Below the pieces are notes generated by a model, which made no database searches, was not told the origin of the DNA, and saw nothing but the letters and a program-made list of their open reading frames with translations. Positions 24,101-36,593 of a DNA stretch of 64,000 nt are shown here, piece after piece. This DNA comes from Metaphire vulgaris (lineage: Eukaryota > Annelida > Clitellata > Crassiclitellata > Megascolecidae), in NCBI GenBank assembly GCA_018105865.1, contig CM030852.1, positions 5,889,034 through 5,953,033 of the forward strand. Reading direction: 5' to 3'. Positions within the stretch are counted from its first letter, which is position 1. Each line of letters starts with the position of its first letter. The translations under genes and the position numbers were made by a program.

Positions 24101-26179
24101 CAGACCTCCCCGGGTCGCACTTTGATGTAAAAGGTACTCCGTTTGTAGGAAATCTTAAGAATTTTTGGCCAAGTGAATCGATTAATCCTTAGTCGGTCTC
24201 TGTAAATCAGCAGACCGCTTGCACAAACGCCAATGACGATATCCACACCATCTGAATCCTGAATGAAATGGCAAATCATTTCAGTTTACATCGAACATTT
24301 AATCACTTACTGGTAATTATTACAATGTGAAACAGAACCGAGCTTTAAGATAGCGCTATAAAAGTCATCACTCTAATAATAATAATAATAATAATAATAA
24401 TAGATTAATCATTCAACTAATCAATCAATCAATGGTTACCGGGTATTATTATTATCATTATTCATTAAGCAATAAACTCTTGGGTGCCACTATCCATGAC
24501 TATCATAATGCCTATGGCATCAGAGGATGGTGCATCAAATCCAATCCGAATTAGAGCTACAGTGTAGGTAGGTCAAGTCGGAGAGGTCAGTCCAATGCAA
24601 TGTAAGTCTAATGACTTGAGATGCGATTTCTTCAGTTGGCCAATTTTCTTGAAAACAAAAGAGGCAATTGAATCATGTATTGAAAGTCAAAGAATGCTCA
24701 TACACCCACAATTGAAACCATCTAACACAATATTCTTGAAATATACTTCAAAAATCAAAAAGTTTGCAAAAAAATCAAAACCTTGAATAACTCACTTTGG
24801 CCTCATGTAAATGGACGCCATACATTGCCAGATTTTTTACATTTTCCAAGTAGTGAAGTTCAGCCTCAGCTGGAGTTTGTCCTCTGTGCTCAAAGAAGTA
24901 GATTAATGTAAATTCAAAATTCAGTAACAATTAACAGACTTATTGATCACCTACAAATATCACAATTAAGAGACCAAGAAGCATAAACGAAATGCAAATT
25001 TTACCAATATCTGACAAGTAGTAATATTATATTTAAAAGAGGAAATAAGTATCAAATTTGTTGTGTCAAACCTATGCGAACGATGAAGGCTGGCTATTTT
25101 TTCTAGCAGTTCATTGTTCTGTGTTGGAGAAAACAGCAAATTCTTCATGTATTCAGTTCCAGGACTGTGCAACTCGGAATCAAAATCACCGAGTTCTGAC
25201 TGGACCATGTAGGAACCGAGCAAGGCATGAGTCACAAAGGAGCATGGGAGCCTAAAGTACAAGAATAAAACCAGACCTAAAATGAGAATGATCAACAATT
25301 TTGTAAAAATAGTTGACAACCAGATTTACCATAACGTAGTTCACAACCAGTTAATAAATCTTTAGATGGTTTCTATTTTCCCAAATTTTAGCATAACTAT
25401 TGTCCAAATGACAAGGTTTTTTGTCAGTACGCAGTACACATCCCAGCTATATTTGCAATTGGCAGGTAAAACCAATCAGCTTGAGCAGCTAAAACATTTT
25501 TTGTATGTGTGTATGATGCAAATGACCAATTTGACTGAAAATGGTGCCTGTGTGCTCAAAGTTCTCTTCATACTCACAAATATATTGGCATCTATGCTAT
25601 AAAATTGGTTCAGTGTGACTGCTCCATATCAGATCTGTTTGTCATGGTTATGACTATGATTAACTAAATGTCAGTAGATAATGTTAACAAATCTGCAGAG
25701 GTTGGGATATTTAATAAGTCATCTACTATCTCCTAGTGAACTTCAAGTTCTCACCTGCCTGAGAAGATGTCTGCACGTAGTTGAAGGCAAAGCAAATACC
25801 TTTAAAACAAACTGAATGCAGATATTTTCTGTGATAAGGATGATGTGATGCCACAAGTAGAATTTAATTATCCGGTACCGGTAACCACAATTTGCTGATA
25901 ATGTTAAAATTTTAGAATCAAATACTTTGACAGGTGAACTGACAAAGTACTTTACAGTACAAGGTTTTTCTGACAGAGTCTAATATTTGGTCGGTCGCAC
26001 AGGGCAATCCAGAACTGTGGAACTCACTACCGGACTATGCTACAAACTCTTAACTCTTTCGGATTTTTCCTAAGTAATCTTAAGACTCACCTATTCACGA
26101 TCGGGTATACATAGCATTGTAAAGTGCTCTAGTCTTTGGCCATTTTGCTATACTTATTGCACTATATAAATTGTCCAGC

Positions 26180-26231
<52 letters not shown>

Positions 26232-29017
26232 TGATCTTAGCCATTCTAGCTTTATGTCCTCAAACTTGAGTTTTGTGAAAGAACTTTAATCAAAATCTTA
26301 TTCCAGATAAATGTGAAAATTACACTGCTGAGAATTAGTAAAGATGCATCATTATGGACTTCTTGACTGGTGTTTTTTCAACGTCTCTAACCACAGTCAA
26401 CAGTAAAAGACTAATGGCTATAGACATTATAGGCAAATGTGAAGGCTTCAGTCACCTTACAGATTATGTCAACTAAGGAATGGTAAGGCAATATGGCCAA
26501 CCTGTGAATTTCCACATTAATAATTATTGTCAATTAAAACCTTGATTAAACCTATTTTAGACAAAGGAGTTCAGAATTTCCAAAACTTCTCAGCCCACTA
26601 AGACATCAATATAATTCATGTAATTTCTAAAGCTGGCTAAGCCCAAGATAAAAATTATATTTTACAAAAAGTAATGCTAATCAGACCTACCGAAACATAC
26701 CAAGTGAAAATTCACAAAATAAAGTGGAATAGAAAACCATAGAATGGCAGAAAGATTATTATATCAGAAAAATTATATCTACTGAAAAAATCATCATAAT
26801 TGCTCTCTGCCAAATCATTAGTGACAATAGCCAGTCATATCTAGTAAATACTCCATGCCAATTTTTCAATATCACAATTTTAGAGACCAATGTATGTAGA
26901 AATGATCAATTACATGTCTACCTTGTAATATCCTCCTGCAAAATAGAAGGATCTGGAGGATAAAACTTGACTTCAAATGAAAATGTCCATGGACCCCCTA
27001 AAATCATAATACTGTTTTTAAGCATACAAGCAGTGGTATAGAAAGGTTATTGGGGCCCAAGTGCAGAGTTTAGTTGGCAGGCCCCTGCAAATCCTCCGTG
27101 AGTTCGAGCCAAAAAAGCTCGCTGCTTTTGCGATATTTACATATTTCATAGTTTTGCAGCCCCTGTTACATAATGACCAATATTACTAAATATTAAACTG
27201 ATCATTATCTTTATCATTAACTATTCATCTGAGCACGTATGCTGTTCATGACATGTAGTTCTACTTTTAGGCTTTGTCAATTTTTAAATTTGCATTCATA
27301 ATATTTTGAAAGTAAAAACCTCTACTCTCAATTTCTGTGGAAAATGAATTATCTTTAAACTAGCAAACTATTTCGTATTTCATTCCAACATTCCTCTATT
27401 CCTCTAAATAGTACTAAATCAGTCTGTCTTTCAAAAGCCTCCCTATGCACTAGGGTTGCCAACATCTGTCCCAAATTTCATGATAGATCTGTCCAGTGCT
27501 TTTTTCTAGGAAAAAAGGTTTGGGAACCCACCCTTTTTTACTGTCAACAAAACAGGTGTGGGAACGCAACTGTCTGTCCCCAAACACATTATTACATATC
27601 CATAATTATATATGCAATCTGGCAAAACAGGTTTGGGGAACCATGCGTTCCAACTGAAAAAAAGCCCTGGATCCCAACTAGGGTCCCTCCCCTCCCTCAT
27701 TCCCTTCTGGCCTTCTCTTTTCTTGGCAGACAAAAACTGTAGCAGGTTTCAATGTTTGAAGATAGGTCTATTATTCATTGATGTTCAGGCAGCAGAGGCG
27801 GCTTCATAGGGGCGCCCCCCCACTGAATACTGAATGCCTGGCGCCCCCGTGGCTCCAATACTTTAGTCCATCCATTGAAAGTAACTAGACTAATTCAGGA
27901 TAATGAAAATTAAGTTGGAAGTTGCCACCCCAACGGCCCCTCCACTTGCCTAATCCTGGAGCCGCCACTGTCAGGCAGTACAATACACCATGATGTAAGG
28001 TAATTATAAAAACTAAGCCCAAAAGCTATAATACTTTTGTCACTTCTCTTCAGTCTTTAATTTATTCTTTTCTATTCTTAAATATTTCTGTTCACTCTTC
28101 ACAGGTCTTAGCAACAACTTTCGCTTAGATATGGGCTTGGAATGCATGGTACGCCATGTGTGGCTCGAAGGCAGTAGAATTAAAGTGGAGACAGGCTTTT
28201 TCCGAAACATATCACCCCATTTATTTCCTAACATTCCTGAAAAATTCCGAGTGGTTGTAACCTTGCCATACACTATCCCTTCTCTTCCAACTATGAATTA
28301 TATAATCAGAAATTAAACTTAAGTTACTGTAAATGACATTACAAACATAAACTCACCTTTTAACTGTTTACTGATCTTCTTTTCATGATTCAGCCACAGC
28401 TTATAAAACAAAGACAGACATGCTGAACATATAAGCTGGAATTCAGTCACTGAACTCCATTAAATTTATTGCCAAACTCAAGCATGGGCATAGTCACAGG
28501 GCATGGGCCACCCCATTCTGGCTGGGACAGGTCAGGTCATGATAGTTGTGCAAAACCATGGAGAAATTGGGGATGGGTAGGTGGCAGGATCCAGGATAAT
28601 ATGTGAATGTGCAAAGAACTCCATGACGACCTCTTTGCTCGTTGGAGACTTTACCGGAAAATGTGAATGTGCCCCCCTCATTCCAAAACCCTGGCTACGC
28701 CACTGAACTTGAGTACACAGTCAAGTGAACGTGACCCAACCACAGGGAAGGTCATCAGTTCTTTAATCTGCTTAACTGCAGCTCTGCAATTTGTTTCAAT
28801 GGCAAAAATGCAGATTCAGCAAATAAAATAAATCTTCCAAAACAAATAACAGTCTGAAAGAAAGTAATCTTATCATGGAACAGATTGAGGATCTAAAAAA
28901 AACAACAGATTAAAATTACAGAACAGAACTCAAGTTATTCATAGTATTTTATTCATAGTATATTAACAGTGGTTCTCACACAAGGCAGTCCCTAATGAAC
29001 CACTTTAAACCTTGTTA

Positions 29018-29057
<40 letters not shown>

Positions 29058-31968
29058 CAAATTAAAACAATAGGGTTTAAATAACACTAATCTGGTAAAA
29101 TTCAATGCAGAAAGAAAAAGATACTTCAGAATTAGTTGTATTTCATCAGTGTGAAAAATTAAACGGCAATATTTTATGCTAAGAGTAACGAATAACAGCA
29201 GATTTTTAAAATTAGGCACCAATAAGAGTAGCTGACATGGGCGCCCACAGAAATTTTTCCAGGGGGCCAAAACACATGGTCATGGTGAATATTTTAGCAT
29301 GGTTTTCAAATTTCACTGTGAAAATATTGGTATTTGCAATTTCCAGGAAGCAAGTGCCCCTTCTTGCCCCATGGTAGCTGACCTTGTCATTTGTGATGTC
29401 ATGAAAAGAACAAGAGAAATAATCTTTCTCCAGTAAATTCAAATGCTGGCAGACTTTATCCACCAGTTCCTGTCCTTTGGCAGTTTTCTGTCACAATAAT
29501 AAGCATCATTTATCATTTAAATGGATGGCACCGGGAAATGATCAATTTATGTCATAGGACATTGACACATCATGACCTCTGCCTAGAGTCAAAAATGCTT
29601 CTAAATGTGGTGGGGAGATCAGAATAATCCCAGGCCACGATTTTCGACCACAGGGGGGGCATAATGGCTAAAAGCCAAAATTTCTTACAAGTAGAGGCTG
29701 ACATCCTCAAAGCCAAAATTTCTTACAAGTAGAGGCTGATATCCTCAACTGTGATGTTAAACCTCAAAACCCTCCCAAATTAGATACTGGTTTTTCCTTT
29801 ATTGTGGAAGCTGGTCATACCTCCTCTTCCATTCCATCCAAAAAGCCTGCACCAATTTAGTGCACCAGTCATTACTGGCATCACATGTCCTGGATCATGG
29901 ATGTGAACCTTTGCTTGTTTACAAGGGTTGAATGAATCAACTTCTTCTTCTTCTTCTTTCTTTCCTTCCGTCGTTCCCTATTGGGTTGGACGAAGGGTCT
30001 GAATGAGTTCCTTCCACTCCTGTCTGTCTCTTGCTGCTCTGGTCAATTTGATGAAGTTCATTTGCATTTCTTCTGCATTCTCTTTTAAGTTTTTTTTAAG
30101 ACTAAGAAAAACATGGATAGAACACTTAAAAGAGGAATGAATCAAGTAAAGATTCAAAATTCATCAATGTGTTCCTCTATGAACATTTTATTAGCAACTG
30201 CCTGCATATTCGACTTCTGTGACTGAAGCAGGACACTTTCAATCCAACTTTCAATTTCTATCTGTCATGACAATTTTAAAAATTCAATAATTATTATCCT
30301 TCAAAATTTAGAAATAGTTTTTCTGTTGCTGGCTATTCTGTCCACTAGCCATTCCATGCAATATCTGAACCCGAGACTACTGAATCAACTACAAATGTAT
30401 TGCACAATCATGCGAATGCTGTTTTGACAGGACAGTGCTTAAACAAGCAAAATAATGAATGAATTCCCAGTTGAGCAAATCCATTGGAAACAACACACAA
30501 TGACTGACAGCAAAATCATTGAATATTGTGACAGAGAATAAATTAACAATGGAACAACACTAACAATGGTCACTCTGCCCATGTTTGACTCCATACATCA
30601 AGGATGGACAAACATGAATCAAGTCATACAGTCATATTAAAGCCATTGTATGTTAGAATTCATAAACTTAAAAAGACAATTCAAAAAAGGAAATTCATTT
30701 AGTTCTCATTGCTAAAATAACTGTTTCACATCGATCACTCAATTCTGTTGGTGTTGATTGTGGTGGTAGTGATGATGGCAGTGATAAAAATTCAGACTGC
30801 AACAGTGCAGATGTGAATGGTTACCAATATAGTGCCGAATTTTTCTCATAAAAAACAGTCAAACTATTCAGTGAAACCTTGTTATATGTGTGTGTGTCTG
30901 TGAGCACAGGCACAAAACAAGAAACTATGCCAAAGCTAAAAAGGACTGACAATCATTCTGACAATAAGCAAATAGCAATAATGCTAAAGAAATTATTTAT
31001 CTGGTACCCAGAAAATACTATAGACAAAATTCATTATTCAAACTTTCCACGTTTCAAGAAAAACACAGGAAACCCAACACATACAGGTAATGCTTAGCTT
31101 AGTCTAATAAGAGTTCAGCAAGAGTTTCTGAAACTATCAGTTACGGAAGATTAGACTAATATGAGACATACAAAATACGATCAAAAGAACGATAGTGAGC
31201 AGAGAGAAGGATGTAATAATAAGACTCTACAAGACATTGGTACGTCCACATTTAGAGTATTGTGTTCAGCATGATGTCCATTCCTGAAGAAAGACATAGA
31301 GACATTAGAAAGAGTGCAAAATGACTAACAAACTAACCTATGAGGAAATCACTGTGGAACAACCCTGAAAAAGAAGAAAGAGAGGGGATTTGATTACAAA
31401 ATACTAACAAAGTGGAAATGCCAAGAGAAAGATTTTTTTACAGTGAAGCAGTATGATTGAACTAGAGGACACAGCATGAAACTGTTCAAGCAACAGGCCT
31501 GGAGACATAAACAGCATTTTTTTAGTGCAAGAGTGGTGGACAGATGGAATGAACTGGATGAGGGGGTAGTAATGGCTACAACTGTAAACAAGTTCAAAAT
31601 AAACCTCAGTAGTTTAGGATATTAGATTGGATGGGAACAACAGTGGTTCTCACACAGGGCAGTCCCTACTGAACCACTTTAAACCTTGTTATATTATATT
31701 ATTATTATATTATATCTCTGCCATATATTTGCTAAATATACTGTCTTTGGTATTATCTCATTCACATACAATTTGCCAAATGGTTTATAAATAACATACA
31801 TGACCCAGTTAAAACAAGCACATCTCCCATTCATCTTTCATGAGTGCAACCTCTGCATAAACATTGGAAAACGGCTGAAGCAGGCAAACAGAAGTTAGAA
31901 TAGGGGCTGTATGAGCGACAGTGCTTCTCAAACAGGAGGAATCCTGTTACTAATCTACTTAAAAATCC

Positions 31969-32008
<40 letters not shown>

Positions 32009-32454
32009 GCAGTATATTATTATTAAAAACCCTGCAGCTCTTATACTCCAAAAGTTATTGCTATATGCACTGCTAGTTGTGGCAAACTACTAATAAATGG
32101 GTCTAAAATCTCTAAATTTATTATTATCATCATCACCATCATCAGGACTCTTTTGTGCCAGAACAAGGCGGAACGTCGTTCTGGAAAATCTGAAGACTGT
32201 CTTAATTTTTGTATTGCAACATAAAGTTAAAAAAATAGAATGCCATCTCTTTTTCAATTTTCTTATCATACATTTTATTTATATCGATGGGCCGAACAAT
32301 TAGAATAATTGTACGACTGCTATGATGCAGTGATAACTTAATGCCGACTATTGTGTTCAGGAAAATAATTTTTTACAAAAAATGCCTTCATCATCCTCAT
32401 CCCTCATCCACATCATCGTCGTCGTCATCATCGTCATCATCATCATCATCATCA

Positions 32455-32523
<69 letters not shown>

Positions 32524-34595
32524 CATCATCATCATTGTTATTATTATTATTATTAAAAGTCCTGCAGCTCCTATACTCCCAAAGTTATTACTACATGCAC
32601 TGCTAGTTGTGGCAAACTACTAACAAATGGGTCTAAGATCCCTAAATGTTGACTTTTTGGTGCAAGGGTCACATCAAATTACTTCATTTAAGTCCAGTTT
32701 CCTGAACTCCTGCACCCAAAAAAAACTGAGTGATCTTTTTAAACAGATAGGTGTACAAATTCTACAGCACTGCTGTAACTTTCCCCAGTTTATTTTTCAT
32801 GACCCTCAAAATATATTGTTGTAAAAAAGTGCCCCTGAAATTCCTGAATTGCATGAAAATGAAAAAAGCAATTAGAAAAATTATCAGTGGTGAATTCAAT
32901 GATGCATGTAATAATAAGTAACAAAACCGAAGTAACAAGTAACAAAACTGACCACTGAAATTTTTACAAATTTAGCAGAATTAGTGAGCAGCAGACAATT
33001 TCTGAAAACTTTATAATACCACTATAAAGACAGATTGAATTTTTAACCTGCCTACTTACTTCTTGTTCCAATAATTGTCTTAACTCCAGAGAGAGATAGT
33101 TGAGGTCTAGTCTAGATATGAGGTCTGAAGTCATGATGGTGAAACAGCTGAAGATGAGAAGGGTTACAAAAATAGCTGAATTTGGAATATAATAAATTTC
33201 TAAAACCTACTAATTGCCACTCTTTAAAGTCTATAAAATGAAACAAACTTATAATATACAAGACTTTACAATCAGTCAGACCTGCTGTCTTACAACCAGT
33301 CAAGACTCTGGCTTGACCTGGCTCTAATGCTATTTGGATTTGGTGCGCCATCGGCTGATGCCCTGGGCATTATGATAGTGGCACTATAGATGATTGATTG
33401 ATTGATTGATTGATAAACACAGAATATTTCATTCTCATTCAACAATGGACCCATCCAATCTGCTACCATGGTAGCATGGTACTTACATCAATTGAGATTT
33501 CATAATCTCTTCTGTTCAGAAGTTGTACTCTGCAGAGGGCCATGCTTTTTGCTCTTCCACTGGGACTCATAGGTTCAGTGTTATTGAAAGTCCCCGACTT
33601 ACTGTGATGCTGGTTTGTACCTCTGCTTGCCACTCCTTCAGACTTCATGTTACCTTCTGTGCTGCCATCCTATTTGCAAACAAAATAAATTAATCCCATT
33701 AAAAATGAAACATAAAAATAACTGTACAGTAATTTTGTGGCACCTTCAAAAGTTTATTGTGGCACCTTCAAAAGTTTAGGTTGGCAAATATAGCACCAAT
33801 TTCGAATCTCATCTGTTAAAGTAATCAATAAGCATCTTAGCATCATTATATTAATGTACTGTACTTAATATTTATCAATGGTTGCTAATTTTGACATCCA
33901 GTTAGCAATGCCTCAGTCCAACTGCACAAGCAAACATTGAATAAGGCTGTCTTTATCTTTCATGAAATTCATATTATGATCTACCCTCATTTCCTTATGA
34001 GGCCTAAACATACAGAACTTTTAATGTCAATTAAATTATTATAAATAATATTGAAAATATTTATATCCCAGTGCTGTATCAAAAAAGACATCTTAAAGGT
34101 GTCATAATAAAATAATGAAAAAGAAATTGACATTGTCTAACAAGTCAGCAGCTGAGTATCAATATATAATGAATGTAAACTATAAAATCAACTGTGACAA
34201 AATGTGAAAATCACATTCACAAAAACTAACTTTAAAAAAGAAATGCTTCATCACAATTCAAAATTCATCAAATATTTAATATGACTGATTGAAAAGAAGC
34301 AGTTAAGAGTCAACAGAAGCAAAAATATGACTTTCTTGTACTGTATACATTTCAGGAAAAGAATTAAACTTTGATTGGAGTTTAATTTATTAAAATAAAA
34401 ATTTAATTCTGGAAAATATGAAAATGAATTTAAAAAATTCAATAAATAAATAAGAAAATGCGCTTTGTTACATAATATAATTCAGGAATTTGTGGCGATG
34501 TATTCTGGTCACAAAACAAATGCGGGCACATTTTAAAAATACCTACTCCTTCAACAGGAACATCAGCATTAGCTGACTCTACACCATCCATCTTC
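21130..34595 (-). CDS. EPB41: Protein 4.1 (EPB41-type) FERM-domain protein
   Basis: Membrane-skeleton adaptor that links integral membrane proteins to spectrin-actin in known animals. Coding exons on the minus strand: 34591-34547 (ATG 34591), 33669-33487, 29487-29383, 28399-28357, 26997-26922, 25799-25755, 25251-25072, 24883-24796, 24258-24106, 23922-23825, 22647-22475, 21841-21687 and, less surely, 21288-21130. All are GT-AG with matching phases. FERM domain spans about residues 58-340: [134 protein letters not shown]. The FERM-adjacent segment [15 protein letters not shown] follows. The spectrin-actin and C-terminal domains of vertebrate 4.1 were not found; my model ends at about 500 residues. 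Coracle-like is the alternative name. Confidence 0.9.
23125..23435. mobile_element. hAT-like MITE, TIR CAGTGGCATAGTC / GGCTACGCCACTG
   Basis: Related to the clean copy at 38432 and the copy at 28483. Flanks CTATAGTG and CCAGTGAG do not match well, so the borders may be off by a base or two. It is inserted in the LINE fragment that continues at 23436. Confidence 0.75.
23436..23690 (-). mobile_element. LINE reverse-transcriptase C-terminal fragment
   Basis: Minus-strand pieces read RKRKLKYWG, then [20 protein letters not shown] and WTELTG. This is the typical basic tail of the LINE family seen at 12060. It is truncated by the MITE at 23435. Confidence 0.85.
24375..24403. repeat. (AAT)n microsatellite
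   Basis: About 9 units in the 4.1 intron between the exons at 24796 and 24258. Confidence 0.95.
25960..26231 (+). mobile_element. LINE 3' end with (AAT)n tail
   Basis: Remnants of 'GTGGAACTCACTACCGGACT' (W-N-S-L-P codons) and a late K-T-H-L-F-like segment, then CTATATAAATTGTCCAGCTA and about 16 AAT units. The 3' end matches, inverted, the copy at 59880. It is intronic to the 4.1 gene and antisense. Confidence 0.8.
27494..27669. mobile_element. hAT-like MITE, TIR CAGTGCTTTTTTC
   Basis: CAGTGCTTTTTTCTAGG and AAAAAAAGCCCTG are inverted ends 176 bp apart. Flanks GATCTGTC and GATCCCAA share only five bases. Same family as the exact copy at 40541. Confidence 0.75.
27793..27970. mobile_element. 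hAT-like MITE, TIR CAGAGGCGGCT / AGCCGCCACTG
   Basis: 178 bp with inverted ends and an exact 8-bp duplication TCAGGCAG (27785-27792 and 27971-27978). It lies in a 4.1 intron. Confidence 0.92.
28483..28705. mobile_element. hAT-like MITE, TIR ending GGCTACGCCACTG
   Basis: Left end CATGGGCATAGTCACAGGG, right end CCTGGCTACGCCACTG. Flanks AACTCAAG and AACTTGAG form an 8-bp duplication with two mismatches, so it is an older insertion. Confidence 0.8.
28965..29056 (+). mobile_element. Solo LINE 3' UTR plus (TTA)n
   Basis: Only the 3'-terminal stretch survives: GTGGTTCTCACACAAGGCAG, CACTTTAAACCTTGTTATTG, then about 10 TTA units. Identical in layout to the ends of the copies at 20476 and 31140, consistent with extreme 5' truncation during insertion. 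Confidence 0.85.
29236..29373. mobile_element. hAT-like MITE next to a splice donor
   Basis: Ends CATGGGCGCCCAC and TTGCCCCATG, flanked by an exact 8-bp duplication GTAGCTGA (29228-29235 and 29374-29381). The right-hand copy covers intron positions +2 to +9 of the donor of the 4.1 exon 29487-29383, so the element begins at intron +10. Family shared with 10809. Confidence 0.93.
29672..29748. repeat. 38-bp tandem duplication
   Basis: The unit beginning AAGCCAAAATTTCTTACAAG and ending with CATCCTCA is repeated once head to tail with one difference. Confidence 0.9.
29936..30090 (-). mobile_element. LINE 3' tip with (GAA)n tail
   Basis: Minus-strand frame reads [20 protein letters not shown], the last coding part of the GRPRKRW-type LINE, followed by a GAAGAAGAAG tail. 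Confidence 0.75.
31140..31720 (+). mobile_element. CR1/L2-like LINE 3' end
   Basis: Broken frames show [30 protein letters not shown]-type antisense noise aside, and further on a C-terminal segment like that at 20476 with NEL-D and [15 protein letters not shown] residues. The same 3' UTR and an ATT-rich tail end it. Stops show it is inactive. Confidence 0.85.
31915..32008 (+). mobile_element. Diverged LINE 3' UTR with (TTA)n
   Basis: AGTGCTTCTCAAACAGGAGG ... CCTGTTACTAATCTACTTAA resembles, at lower identity, the LINE 3' UTR at 36470, and about 12 TTA units follow. Confidence 0.5.
32022..32110. repeat. Direct duplication, copy A (partner 32553-32650)
   Basis: CCCTGCAGCTCTTATACTCC through AATGGGTCTAAAATCTCTAA recurs 530 bp downstream with about 10% difference. 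The intervening DNA is a hAT-like MITE and long microsatellites. Confidence 0.85.
32143..32386. mobile_element. hAT-like MITE (CAGGGCTTTTTT family), degenerate
   Basis: Shares GCCAGAACAAGGCGGAACG and the terminal TTTTTTACAAAAAATGCC with the exact copy at 40541. The termini have decayed (CAGGACTCTTTTGTG), and both flanks are CAT-repeat, so the duplication cannot be judged. Confidence 0.7.
32402..32556. repeat. Compound (CAT/TCG)n(TTA)n microsatellite
   Basis: CATCATCGTCGTC runs, about 24 TTA units, then CATCATCATC and TTA again. All frames are homopolymer artefacts. Confidence 0.95.
32553..32650. repeat. Direct duplication, copy B (partner 32022-32110)
   Basis: Second copy, beginning AAAGTCCTGCAGCTCCTATA. 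Confidence 0.85.
33388..33413. repeat. (GATT)n microsatellite
   Basis: About six GATT units 75 bp from the donor of 4.1 exon 2. Confidence 0.9.
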
Positions 34596-34758
34596 CTGTT
34601 TCAATTACGAATATATGTATATCTACAAATCACTGAAGCAGAAATCAAAAGTTAATTCCATTTGTTGCACTACACTACATCCATGGCTAAACAATCAACT
34701 TGTCACTAAAATCAAATATGTTGAATAGTAAGTTACTAGTACATATGTTTGCTTAAAA

Positions 34759-35436
34759 CAGAGGTGGCCAACCTTCTGTTACAAGAGGGCATTATAAAGT
34801 TTGATTAACATGCTGAGGACCCCATATTTTTGTCGCCTTTTGTACACTGTTTTCAACAGTAGTGACAATTACACTACTGCAGTCACGCAACGGTAGTAAC
34901 TGGTTACTGTTACAATTAATTAAATAGCAGTTTAAACTTTAAAGTAATTTACTATTTTACTAAATTAAGCACAGTAACTAAAAGTCTTGCTCAAGTCTCA
35001 GTGTTATACGCATGCATAAGACCAATAAAATGCAGGGCCGCCTAGAGAATTTCCGGCCCCCGGTACAAAAAAATAGTCACGGGCCCCTGACCTGCTAAGT
35101 GTGTGAAAAAGTTGCTGACCGTTTTTTGCTTGTCGGCCTTTTTCAAAGCAGAATTCCCGGGTCCTCGTTACAAGCACAAGTATGAAAATGTGTGTTGATG
35201 TCTTGATGACCTTTTTTGCTTGTCAGTCTTTTTATGGCTTGAATCACGCTATTGTTAATACATCATCATCACCGGACCCGGGTCTCTTTAAGCTCCATGG
35301 GCCCCGAAACAATGTACCGGCTGCACCCCCTATCCTAAGGCCTGATACAAATTAAAATGTATTTAGAAAAATGTCCTGAGGGCCGCCACTTAGCTGCAAA
35401 AGGGGCCGCGTGCGGCCCGCGGGTAGGCCACCTCTG
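34759..35436. mobile_element. hAT element (non-autonomous), TIR CAGAGGTGGCCAACC
   Basis: Left CAGAGGTGGCCAACCTTCTG, right GTAGGCCACCTCTG, flanked by an exact 8-bp duplication GCTTAAAA (34751-34758 and 35437-35444). It resembles the 'BUFF/Charlie' style of hAT terminus. Part of its 678 bp is a second, nested element at 35033. Confidence 0.92.
35033..35344. mobile_element. hAT-like MITE nested in the preceding element
   Basis: CAGGGCCGCCTAGAGA at the left, CCTAAGGCCTG at the right, with internal 'TTTTTTGCTTGTC' motifs like those at 5387 and 37380. Flanks ATAAAATG and ATACAAAT match at five of eight bases. Confidence 0.6.
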
Positions 35437-35444
35437 GCTTAAAA

Positions 35445-35960
35445 TAACGGTTCCACCCAAGACCAGGCTGTCTAGACAGGCCTCTGTGATCGCCGGCCCC
35501 CGGCATTGCAGACCCTGCGGGTGCCTGGAGACGACCCTGCATGTACAGTAGACACGACCACCGACAGCGTCTTTCCTACGGCGCACCGATACACAGCCAC
35601 ACAACATCACAGCCACAAAATACAAACCACCCGAACTGCTAGTCTGCGACTGACGAATATTTGCTTCGCTCCGGTTAATTGCAAGTCGATGTGACGAAAA
35701 TTTTTGGTATACGAGAAATACGCTTTCAGCGGATGAGCACCGCGACACTGAGACCTGCCGCCGCGAGGTAGAGCGTTTCGTGGGAACCGAAGGCCTGCAG
35801 CACTGGCCGGGCGAATAATTCTATCTCGCTAAGACTCGACTGCGCGACCATAATTATCGCCTCCTGCCGCTGCTGTACGTTAGGCGCATCTACGGGAGCG
35901 GATGGGCACGTGCCCCCAAACCTACTCCGCAATTTTTGCTGCGATTTCAATGGTCTAACT
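35445..35960 (-). promoter_or_regulatory. CpG-rich promoter / 5' UTR candidate for the 4.1 gene
   Basis: CpG-rich block in AT-rich DNA, about 0.9 kb upstream of the coding start at 34591. It includes GGGCACGTGCCC (an E-box palindrome) near 35904. The first coding exon has an acceptor (CAG|GAAGATGG at 34595), so an upstream non-coding exon is required, and this is the nearest suitable block. Frames open on both strands here are likely a by-product of GC content. Confidence 0.45.
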
Positions 35961-36364
35961 TAAGAAATCACGTCTGGCTAAGGAAATGCCAATAGACACC
36001 TATTCTGTCAAGATTTTCAAAAAAATAAGAAACACAAAAGTCAATGTTCCTAATTTTTTACTGTGTTTTGGGTAACAAGCTGAATGCATAGCTTAGACTT
36101 TTGTTCTTAAGTGGAACAGAAGATCTATAACAGTTATGACCAATTTGAAAACAAACGATTCAACATAAAATGAAGGCTTTAAATAGTGACTTCTATTGGC
36201 CTTAAATAAAAGTAAACTTCTCACCACACTGTTACAATAGCACAAAAACAAAGCAATTACCTTAAAAACTTATTGATTAATCTTTCCAAAATTAACAATC
36301 CATTTTGTCTTGGAAATGCTGCTGTGCTCAGCTGGCAATTTGTATTCTATGGTGCGACCACACA

Positions 36365-36368
<4 letters not shown>

Positions 36369-36404
<36 letters not shown>
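36369..36404. repeat. (CA)n microsatellite
   Basis: About 18 CA units. Confidence 0.95.
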
Positions 36405-36406
<2 letters not shown>

Positions 36407-36469
36407 GAAATGATATTCAAATCAATAAGAAGGCAAAATATATTAAATTGAATGAATGGCCAAATGGAC

Positions 36470-36552
36470 CATAGTGGTTCACACACAGGACAGATCCTGT
36501 TAAACCACTCTAAACCATATGTTATTATTATTACTATTATTATTATTATTAT

Positions 36553-36593
<41 letters not shown>

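Noticed and set aside
35335..35748. 137-codon minus-strand frame
   Set aside because: It lies across the end of a hAT element and a CpG-rich block, where few stops are expected, and has no domain.
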